From assembly GCA_044227605.1 (NCBI GenBank), contig JBGAWJ010000103.1, forward strand, positions 1-5,211: a stretch of DNA of 5,211 bases, given 5' to 3'. Position 1 is the stretch's first letter, and each line of letters starts with the position of its first letter. Both the position numbers and the translations under genes were made by a program. The notes below the pieces were generated by a model. The model searched no databases, had not been told where the DNA came from, and saw only the letters and a program-made list of their open reading frames with translations. Source of the DNA: JAEUKQ01 sp044227605 (GTDB taxonomy: Bacteria > Pseudomonadota > Alphaproteobacteria > JAEUKQ01). Below are positions 1 to 5,211 of this stretch, piece by piece.

Positions 1-1
1 A

Positions 2-435
2 AAGCTCGAGCCAATGATTCTAGAACAAACGAATAGTTTATTTCAGAAAAAATCCTTGGTTGTTTTTACGAATCTAGAACTTCAAGAATATGATTCTGAT
101 CAGGCGGCCTTTTTCCTAGATTTCTCAGATAATAGCTATTTATCGTATGATTCATATCCATCTGCTCATGAGGATATCGCGTTAACTTTTGACAATGGGC
201 TCAGTTCACAACTTGGTTTGTTAACAAGGAAGAAGCTAGAAAAATCACGCAACAAATAGGTCGTAACAGAGCCGTAGTGGCGATTATTGAATTTGTTCCT
301 GTTGCAGCTAAACGTGGGAAATTATCTGATTCTGATAAGGAGAGTAAAATTATCCAAGCTAATATTATTAGGATGACCTTTCAGACACTTGATACAAGAA
401 TACAATTAGGCTCTATTGAAGCAAAAGCTAAATAA
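2..435 (+). pseudogene. Unrecognised protein gene, 5'-partial, broken by one frameshift
   Basis: Two overlapping open frames look like one coding region. The first is open from the left edge (first ATG at 14) to a stop at 257-259. The second is open from 193 and ends with TAA at 433-435. Adding one T to the TTT at 217-219 joins them, reading Leu-Gly-Phe-Val-Asn-Lys-Glu-Glu across the join, and gives about 144 residues. The second half has protein-like composition: a helical Lys/Glu/Gln stretch, then a hydrophobic strand (Ala-Val-Val-Ala-Ile-Ile-Glu-Phe-Val-Pro-Val) and a charged tail ending Ala-Lys-Ala-Lys. No ribosome binding site precedes the ATG at 14, and the frame is open upstream, so the true start probably lies outside the window. 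I do not recognise the family. No signal peptide or membrane segment is visible in this part. A sequencing error in the T run, rather than a true pseudogene, is possible. Confidence 0.5.
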
Positions 436-611
436 CAATCCTATTATCAAGTGCAGGCAATCCTAAATAGAAAGTTTTTTAATAGAGCTCACATAACGTC
501 AATTAACGTCAATAAAAACATTCCTTTTATTACCAAAAAGCTCTAACTAGAAATTCATTCTTGAATAATTTGGAAAAATAGAAACACACGATTACAAGTA
601 AACCTCTTATC
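436..611. other. AT-rich spacer without a gene
   Basis: No convincing coding region is visible on either strand here. The stretch is strongly AT-rich and contains a tandem 10-base repeat, annotated separately. The 8-base word CAATCCTA also occurs twice (436-443 and 458-465). A T run at 475-480 follows only a five-pair AT stem (441-445 with 466-470), too weak to call a terminator for the upstream gene. Confidence 0.6.
494..513. repeat. Perfect tandem 10-base direct repeat (two copies)
   Basis: TAACGTCAAT occurs at 494-503 and again immediately at 504-513 without a mismatch. The 10-base period is close to one helical turn, so both copies would face the same side of the DNA. It lies in a gene-free spacer. 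It could be a regulator binding site or a simple slippage duplication; nothing in the sequence decides between these. Confidence 0.85.
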
Positions 612-743
612 TCACCACAACCATTTTCGCTTCACCTCCGCTAATGTCCCTTGCGGGATGGGTGCTCGGATATCACGCAGCAATCGGTTCATCAAGAAAA
701 TGTTATAGACGGCCACAAAATTGCCAAAATTATTTAAGATCAT
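612..743 (-). pseudogene. tgt: C-terminal relic of queuine tRNA-ribosyltransferase (tgt)
   Basis: On the minus strand a short frame ends with TGA at 612-614. Its last ~30 residues read Asn-Ile-x4-Arg-Leu-Leu-x3-Arg-x2-Ile-x2-Gly-x-Leu. This spacing matches, without gaps, the C-terminal tail I recall for bacterial Tgt (in E. coli the segment beginning Asn-Leu-Arg-Tyr-Tyr-Gln-Arg-Leu-Met). Tgt exchanges guanine for a queuine precursor at the wobble position of GUN-anticodon tRNAs and is normally about 370-400 residues. Here the matching part is only about 30-45 residues. The frame closes at a stop at 768-770, and none of the three minus-strand frames up to 855 continues the Tgt sequence. The zinc-binding and catalytic parts are absent. 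It is therefore a remnant of a deleted gene. The call rests on a short match, so a chance resemblance or another family remains possible. The segment from 705 to 743 aligns less well and may not belong to it. Confidence 0.4.
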
Positions 744-840
744 GCCTAAGGATGATGGGTTTAAGGGCTATAATAAGATTGCAAAATGAAAACCATTATT
801 CAAGGTTTACAGGAATTCAATTAATAAATTCGGATGAGTT

Positions 841-845
841 GGAAG
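841..845 (+). promoter_or_regulatory. Ribosome binding site for the small exported-protein gene
   Basis: GGAAG lies nine bases before the GTG at 855, with GAGG at 847-850 as an alternative pairing register. An in-frame stop (TGA 846-848) lies between this site and the GTG, so the GTG at 855 is the only start that keeps the full signal peptide. A TATAAT hexamer at 769-774 could be a -10 element, but no matching -35 element is seen. Confidence 0.4.
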
Positions 846-854
846 TGAGGCGAT

Positions 855-1101
855 GTGCACTTTCATAAAAAAATATTGATTTTCATGGTTGTTTTTGCAG
901 CTCTCACCTCTGTCCATACATCCTCAGCGCAGCAAAGCCGATTAGGGGAGCATTTTGTAGCGGGGACAAGGGCGTGTCCTGCCTGACCTCAGTCGCATTC
1001 AACCGAATACGGCCATCCGTTTTATGCGGTTGCGACAGTTGCTAGCCAGTAAACAGCCCAGCTATAAATTATCTGGAACCCTTAGCTACTTCAATTTCTA
1101 A
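855..1101 (+). pseudogene. Small exported protein, broken by a one-base frameshift
   Basis: A GTG start at 855 opens a 43-codon frame that stops at TGA 984-986. Its first 25 residues form a clear Sec-type signal peptide: Lys5-Lys6, a hydrophobic core at about residues 7-20 (Ile-Leu-Ile-Phe-Met-Val-Val-Phe-Ala-Ala-Leu), then Ser-Ser-Ala before Gln-Gln as a likely cleavage site. A second frame, open from 961 to TAA at 1099-1101, continues in protein-like fashion (Val-Leu-Pro-Asp-Leu-Ser-Arg-Ile-Gln-Pro-Asn-Thr). Removing one G from the GGGG at 962-965 joins them into about 81 residues, with a mature part of about 56 residues ending Leu-Ser-Tyr-Phe-Asn-Phe. I infer a periplasmic or secreted protein; I do not recognise the family and see no lipobox. 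As read, translation would release a 43-residue peptide. A homopolymer sequencing error is an alternative explanation. Confidence 0.5.
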
Positions 1102-1107
1102 AATAAT

Positions 1108-1136
1108 TTGTCATAAATTTCACGGATTATTATAAA
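1108..1136 (+). promoter_or_regulatory. Sigma-70-type promoter, probably for uvrA
   Basis: TTGTCA (1108-1113, five of six bases of the -35 consensus) is followed after exactly 17 bases by TATAAA (1131-1136, five of six of the -10 consensus). Transcription would start near 1143 and leave a leader of about 145 bases before the uvrA start at 1288. It lies just after the stop of the upstream broken gene and points towards uvrA. The long leader is unusual for uvrA, so a second, weaker promoter closer to the gene is possible, although none stands out. Confidence 0.5.
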
Positions 1137-1137
1137 T

Positions 1138-1153
1138 CTGTTATGTACTTCAT
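1138..1153. promoter_or_regulatory. Possible LexA-like operator overlapping the uvrA start of transcription
   Basis: CTG, ten bases, then CAT lies directly after the -10 element. It differs by one base from the CTG-N10-CAG core bound by LexA in gammaproteobacteria. The position would suit repression, and uvrA is a classic SOS gene. However, alphaproteobacterial LexA usually binds GTTC-N7-GTTC, so this match may be chance. Confidence 0.15.
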
Positions 1154-1287
1154 ATATAAATCAATGGACAATAACGTTCTTGTTTCGTATTGATAAGACA
1201 TCATCTTGAGTAAACCGTAGGGATATTTAGTGGTCAGACGTGCCGTCCTTAAAAAAAACTGATTGAAATGTGAATTGGGTTTAAATA

Positions 1288-4215
1288 ATGAATAATGATA
1301 CCAACGAAATCTTCCGCCACGGTAAAATATCCATTCGTGGGGCAAGGCAACATAATCTTAAAAATATTGATGTTGATATCCCTCGGCATCAATTGGTAGT
1401 GATTACGGGCTTATCCGGTTCCGGTAAATCTTCCTTGGCTTTTGACACGATTTATGCAGAGGGGCAGCGCCGGTATGTAGAATCATTGTCTGCCTATGCG
1501 CGCCAATTTTTGGAATTGATGCAAAAACCGGATGTTGACAGCATTGAAGGATTATCTCCGGCGATTTCCATCGAACAAAAAACTACCTCGCGTAACCCGC
1601 GCTCAACGGTTGGTACCGTTACGGAGATCTATGATTATTTAAGACTTTTATATGCGCGGATTGGTATTCCTTATTCCCCCGCCACTGGGTTGCCCATTGA
1701 AAGCCAAACAGTCAGCCAGATGGTTGATATGGTTAAAAAAATGCCGACTGGGCAGAAATTTATGTTATTGGCCCCCATTGTCCGCGGTCGTAAGGGCGAA
1801 TATAAAAAGGATCTGGCCGATCTTCAGAAACAAGGCTTTCAGCGGGTAAAGGTGGATGATCAGCTGTATGAAATTGACAAGGTGCCTGCTTTAAATAAAA
1901 AAATCAAACATACCATTGAGGTGGTAGTTGATCGGTTGGCCATTCGTGAAGGGATAGAAACCAGGCTTGCCGATAGTTTTGAACTGGCTTTAAAATTGTC
2001 GGATGGATTGGCTTATTTGGAAAATACTGAAACCGGCCAAAGAACGACTTTTTCGGCCCGGTTTGCTTGTCCTGTTTCCGGATTTACCATTGATGAAATC
2101 GAACCCCGTTTATTTTCTTTTAACAATCCTTTCGGGGCTTGCCCCACTTGTGACGGCTTAGGGGTTAAAGTGGCTTTTGACCCAAATTTGATTGTTCCTG
2201 ATACCCATTTAAATTTGCAGCAAGGGGCGGTTGCCCCGTGGGCGGGTTCAAGCTCGGTTTATTACCAACAAACGTTGGAAAGCATTGCCAAGCATTATGG
2301 GGCGAGTTTAAAGGCCCCTTGGGAACAATTATCAGAGGAGGTTAGAAATACCATTTTATACGGCTCCAAAAACCTTAAACTCCCATTAAGTTATGATGAC
2401 GGGGTGCGCCAATACCAAACCAATAAGGTCTTTGAAGGTATTATTCCCAATATGGAGCGTCGCTGGCGGGAAACAGATAGCAGCTGGATGAGGGAGGAAT
2501 TTGCCAAATATCAAAGCAGCTCTCCCTGCGTTGATTGTCAGGGGATGCGCCTAAAACCCGAAGCCTTAGCCATCAAAGTGAACCGCCTGAATATTTCAGA
2601 ACTTTGCCAAAAATCAATTGGGGAAGCAGTGAATTGGTTCATAGATTTGCCTAAACATTTAACCCACCGGCAAAATGAAATTGCTAATCGGATTTTGAAA
2701 GAAATTAATGAAAGACTAGGTTTTTTAAAAAATGTAGGCTTGGAATACATTTCTTTAGGCCGTGCCTCAGGAACCCTCAGTGGGGGCGAAAGCCAGCGCA
2801 TCCGGTTGGCTTCACAAATTGGGTCGGGGTTAACGGGGGTTTTATATGTTTTGGATGAGCCATCAATTGGCTTGCATCAGCGGGATAACGCCAGGTTATT
2901 ATTAACATTGCGGCGCTTGAGGGATTTAGGCAATACAGTCTTGGTGGTTGAACATGATGAAGATGCCATTCGTCAAGCGGATTATGTCATTGATATGGGG
3001 CCAGCAGCCGGCAAATTCGGTGGTCAAATTATTGCGGCCAGTACGCCCCAAGCGTTACTTGATCATCCTGAGAGTATGACGGGTGCTTATTTATCGGGCA
3101 AACGGGCTATCCCGGTACCGGAGGTTAAAAGAACAGTTAAAGAAGATCAGATGCTGACAATTATAGGCGCAACTGGCAATAACTTAAAAAATATCGATGT
3201 CCAAATTCCTTTGGGGGTTATGACCTGTATCACCGGCGTTTCGGGTGGCGGTAAATCCACTTTGATCATTGAAACGCTTTATAAAGCTTTAGCAAAACAC
3301 TTGTTTGGCAGCCGTGAGCAACCAGCAGGATATAAAGAAATAAAAGGTCTTGAATTGTTAGATAAGGTTATTGATATTGACCAATCACCCATCGGGCGTA
3401 CCCCCAGATCTAACCCCGTTACTTATACCGGCGCTTTTACGCCGATTCGTGAGTGGTTTGCCTCGTTACCCGAATCGAATAGCCGGGGCTATAAAGCAGG
3501 CCGTTTTTCCTTTAACGTCAAAGGGGGGCGTTGTGAAGCCTGTGAAGGCGATGGGGTTACCAAGATTGAAATGCATTTTTTGCCCGATGTTTATGTTCCT
3601 TGTGACCAATGTAAGGGCAGGCGATATAATCGAGAAACATTGGAAATCATGTATAAAGGCAAGTCCATTGCCGATGTTTTAGAAATGTCGGTGGATGACG
3701 GGGTAGATTTTTTCCAAAGTATCCCCCCCGTTCGGGATAAATTAATTACCTTGCAGAAGGTGGGGTTGGGATATGTCCATATCGGCCAGGCAGCCAATAC
3801 GTTGTCGGGGGGGGAAGCGCAACGGATAAAATTATCTAAGGAACTATCCAGGCGGGCAACTGGCAAAACACTTTACATTCTCGATGAACCGACAACAGGG
3901 TTGCATTTTGAAGATGTACGTAAATTATTGGAAGTTTTAGGCACCCTGGTGGATCAAGGGAACAGTGTTTTGATTATTGAACATAACCTGGAAGTCATTA
4001 AAACTGCAGATTGGATTATTGATCTTGGGCCTGAAGGGGGGGATAAAGGGGGATATGTAGTTGCAGCCGGAACACCTGAACAGATTGCAGCCGTTTTAGG
4101 CAGTTACACGGGTCAATTTTTGGCCCCGTTACTAAAAAATTATCTAAAAAATGGACAAGGACTGGCTGACACATCCAAAAAATTGAAAAGAAGTAAAAGC
4201 AAGACAAAAAGGTAA
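1288..4215 (+). CDS. uvrA: UvrA, excision-repair damage-recognition ATPase
   Basis: Complete 975-residue UvrA. It is the cytoplasmic damage sensor of nucleotide excision repair, a dimeric tandem ABC ATPase that finds bulky lesions with UvrB, loads UvrB and leaves before UvrC cuts. Both ATPase modules are intact. The first has Walker A GLSGSGKSS (41-49), signature LSGGESQ (497-503), Walker B Asp523-Glu524 and the switch His in Val-Val-Glu-His-Asp. The second has Walker A GVSGGGKST (650-658), signature LSGGEAQ (839-845), Walker B Asp866-Glu867 and Ile-Ile-Glu-His-Asn. The second zinc module is canonical (Cys749, Cys752, Cys772, Cys775). The first has Cys261, Ser264, Cys285 and Cys288, so one ligand is Ser. 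Another Cys-x-x-Cys pair is at 414/417. The C-terminal ~25 residues are Lys-rich. Length is normal for alphaproteobacteria and about 35 longer than E. coli UvrA. The ATG at 1288 is the first start after an in-frame stop at 1282-1284; its ribosome binding site is weak (GGG at 1277-1279). The next gene follows after 39 bases. Confidence 0.97.
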   Translation: MNNDTNEIFRHGKISIRGARQHNLKNIDVDIPRHQLVVITGLSGSGKSSLAFDTIYAEGQRRYVESLSAYARQFLELMQKPDVDSIEGLSPAISIEQKTTSRNPRSTVGTVTEIYDYLRLLYARIGIPYSPATGLPIESQTVSQMVDMVKKMPTGQKFMLLAPIVRGRKGEYKKDLADLQKQGFQRVKVDDQLYEIDKVPALNKKIKHTIEVVVDRLAIREGIETRLADSFELALKLSDGLAYLENTETGQRTTFSARFACPVSGFTIDEIEPRLFSFNNPFGACPTCDGLGVKVAFDPNLIVPDTHLNLQQGAVAPWAGSSSVYYQQTLESIAKHYGASLKAPWEQLSEEVRNTILYGSKNLKLPLSYDDGVRQYQTNKVFEGIIPNMERRWRETDSSWMREEFAKYQSSSPCVDCQGMRLKPEALAIKVNRLNISELCQKSIGEAVNWFIDLPKHLTHRQNEIANRILKEINERLGFLKNVGLEYISLGRASGTLSGGESQRIRLASQIGSGLTGVLYVLDEPSIGLHQRDNARLLLTLRRLRDLGNTVLVVEHDEDAIRQADYVIDMGPAAGKFGGQIIAASTPQALLDHPESMTGAYLSGKRAIPVPEVKRTVKEDQMLTIIGATGNNLKNIDVQIPLGVMTCITGVSGGGKSTLIIETLYKALAKHLFGSREQPAGYKEIKGLELLDKVIDIDQSPIGRTPRSNPVTYTGAFTPIREWFASLPESNSRGYKAGRFSFNVKGGRCEACEGDGVTKIEMHFLPDVYVPCDQCKGRRYNRETLEIMYKGKSIADVLEMSVDDGVDFFQSIPPVRDKLITLQKVGLGYVHIGQAANTLSGGEAQRIKLSKELSRRATGKTLYILDEPTTGLHFEDVRKLLEVLGTLVDQGNSVLIIEHNLEVIKTADWIIDLGPEGGDKGGYVVAAGTPEQIAAVLGSYTGQFLAPLLKNYLKNGQGLADTSKKLKRSKSKTKR

Positions 4216-4236
4216 AAAAGGTCAAATTTGTAGTGT

Positions 4237-4241
4237 AGGAA
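4237..4241 (+). promoter_or_regulatory. Oddly spaced ribosome binding site before the epimerase gene
   Basis: AGGAA is the only Shine-Dalgarno-like word in the 39-base gap after uvrA. It ends 13 bases before the ATG at 4255, longer than the usual 5-9. It also abuts another ATG at 4242, which opens a six-codon frame (Met-Asn-Ile-Lys-Asn-Glu, stop 4260-4262) overlapping the real start in another frame. An in-frame stop at 4249-4251 rules out any earlier start for the epimerase. Confidence 0.35.
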
Positions 4242-4254
4242 ATGAATATAAAAA

Positions 4255-5211
4255 ATGAGTAATGTGTTGGTAACGGGCGGGTGCGGCTTTGTGGGAAGCC
4301 ATTTGGTTGCCTTATTAAAGAAAAAAGGATTTTTTGTACGGGTTTTAGATATTAGGGTGCCTGCCCATCCTATTCAGGATGTCGAGTACCGCAAAGGCTC
4401 GATTTTAGAGACTCAAGATATTCAATCGGCCTTAAAAAATATAGAATATTTATATCATGTTGCGGCCAATCCTAATCTTTGGGCTAAAAATAAAAAGGAT
4501 TTCTTGTCTGTCAATTACATCGGCACAAAAAATGTTTTAAGGGTTGCTGAAGAGATGCCGCTCGAGAAAGTCATTTATACATCGACCGAATCGATTTTAA
4601 GCAGTGCGCGACAATCTAAGCGGAGCGGAATGACTGACGAAACAGTGACCCCCATGTTATCGGAAATGCCCGGTCCTTACTGCCGCTCTAAACTATTGGC
4701 TGAACAAGAGGCTTTTTTGGCATTTAAACGGGGGGTGCCTATTACCATTGTTAATCCAACCTTGCCTATTGGACCCGGCGACCAGCAATTAACGCCGCCT
4801 AGCCGGATGATTTTGGATTTTTTGAATGGAGATAATCCAGCTTTTTTGGAAGCAACTTTTAATTTGATTGATGTGCGTGATGTAGCCATGGGTCATTATT
4901 TAGCGATGGTTCATGGGAAACCAGGCCAGCGTTATATTTTGGGGGGCGAAAATTTACGCTTATCAGAAATCTTAAAGTTATTAGAGCGGATGACCGGCTT
5001 ACCCATGCCGCAGCGGCAAGTTCCTTATTGGGTGGCGTTAACCGCTGCAACCATTAGTGAAATCATTGCAGATATTAGAAAAAAACCGCCGCGTGCCCCA
5101 TTAACAGGTGTTAGGTTAGCAGCGAATCCTATGGCCTTTAATACAGTCAAAGCCAGAGAAGAATTGGGATTAATTGTAAGGCCGGTAATCCAATCATTCC
5201 AAGATATGATT
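4255..5211 (+). CDS. NAD-dependent sugar epimerase/dehydratase, HpnA-like, 3'-partial
   Basis: Extended short-chain dehydrogenase/reductase, open for 319 codons to the right edge without a stop. The N-terminal Rossmann fold has TGGCGFVG (7-14, Gly-x2-Gly-x2-Gly) and Asp32 at the end of the second strand, which favours NAD over NADP. Thr111 in Tyr-Thr-Ser-Thr aligns with the catalytic Ser of GalE. The catalytic Tyr142-x3-Lys146 (YCRSK) is present. Several blocks match the hopanoid-associated sugar epimerase HpnA as I recall it: His-Val-Ala-Ala-x3-Leu-Trp-Ala (68-77), Val-Asn-Pro-Thr-x-Pro-Ile-Gly-Pro (166-174), Asn-Leu-Ile-Asp-Val-Arg-Asp-Val-Ala (203-211) and Tyr-Ile-Leu-Gly-Gly-Glu-Asn (227-233). 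HpnA proteins are about 330 residues, so only roughly 10-20 residues should be missing. The enzyme would act in the cytoplasm on a nucleotide sugar or on an isoprenoid/steroid-like substrate; the exact substrate cannot be read from sequence. It lies 39 bases after uvrA with no terminator between, so co-transcription is likely. The hpnA symbol is withheld because no other hopanoid gene is visible. Confidence 0.85.
   Translation, partial: MSNVLVTGGCGFVGSHLVALLKKKGFFVRVLDIRVPAHPIQDVEYRKGSILETQDIQSALKNIEYLYHVAANPNLWAKNKKDFLSVNYIGTKNVLRVAEEMPLEKVIYTSTESILSSARQSKRSGMTDETVTPMLSEMPGPYCRSKLLAEQEAFLAFKRGVPITIVNPTLPIGPGDQQLTPPSRMILDFLNGDNPAFLEATFNLIDVRDVAMGHYLAMVHGKPGQRYILGGENLRLSEILKLLERMTGLPMPQRQVPYWVALTAATISEIIADIRKKPPRAPLTGVRLAANPMAFNTVKAREELGLIVRPVIQSFQDMI

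Noticed and set aside
483..545. Seven-base inverted repeat TAGAGCT / AGCTCTA
   Set aside because: The arms are about 50 bases apart and short for an AT-rich region. No transposase or T run goes with it, so it is probably chance.
644..868. Plus-strand 74-codon open frame
   Set aside because: It has no ribosome binding site, its composition is not protein-like, and it lies opposite the better-supported minus-strand tgt relic and overlaps the start of the exported-protein gene.
1164..1193. Nine-codon frame (Met-Asp-Asn-Asn-Val-Leu-Val-Ser-Tyr) in the uvrA leader, considered as a leader peptide
   Set aside because: It has no ribosome binding site, no run of regulatory codons and no attenuator-like hairpin after it.
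1237..1257. GACG-TGC-CGTC mini hairpin followed by an A run before uvrA
   Set aside because: The stem is only four pairs. An A run on the plus strand could be a terminator only for minus-strand transcription, where a T run would come before the hairpin rather than after it.
1130..1345. Minus-strand 71-codon frame over the uvrA control region and start
   Set aside because: It is antisense to the promoter, leader and first codons of uvrA, and no recognisable protein features are seen.
2538..2801. Minus-strand frame inside uvrA, with similar ones at 3591-3866 and 4016-4225
   Set aside because: These are antisense shadows of a strongly conserved gene, with no start signals and no family resemblance.
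4677..5050. Two overlapping minus-strand frames inside the epimerase gene
   Set aside because: They lie antisense to conserved SDR motifs, so they are shadows.

Overview
This window looks like the chromosome of a moderately AT-rich alphaproteobacterium. The best evidence is the UvrA protein. Its segment after the first ATPase motif (residues about 125-145) and the changed first zinc module (Cys-Pro-Val-Ser in place of Cys-x-x-Cys) are, from memory, typical of alphaproteobacterial UvrA. The next gene resembles the hopanoid-associated sugar epimerase family (HpnA), which fits a hopanoid-making lineage. Several broken small genes suggest ongoing gene decay, as in host-associated or recently reduced genomes. 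Genus cannot be told from this window.

Layout. Positions 1-1101 are a decay zone with no intact recognisable gene. It holds: (a) an unrecognised coding region that runs off the left edge and is broken by one apparent single-base deletion (2-435); (b) an AT-rich spacer with a perfect tandem 10-base repeat (436-611); (c) on the minus strand, what looks like the last ~35-45 residues of queuine tRNA-ribosyltransferase (612-743); (d) a short exported-protein gene with ribosome binding site and signal peptide, broken by an apparent single-base insertion in a G run (855-1101). Positions 1102-1287 are the control region of the next gene, with a good sigma-70-type promoter.

Positions 1288-4215 encode a complete UvrA, the damage-recognition ATPase of nucleotide excision repair. 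After only 39 bases and no visible terminator, an NAD-dependent sugar epimerase/dehydratase gene begins at 4255. It stays open to the right edge and lacks only its last residues. The two genes are probably transcribed together. I see no functional link between DNA repair and the epimerase beyond this arrangement.

I found no RNA gene, insertion sequence, CRISPR array or complete new system. The observations most worth a second look are the cluster of single-lesion gene remnants beside intact neighbours, the tgt relic, and the uvrA control region.
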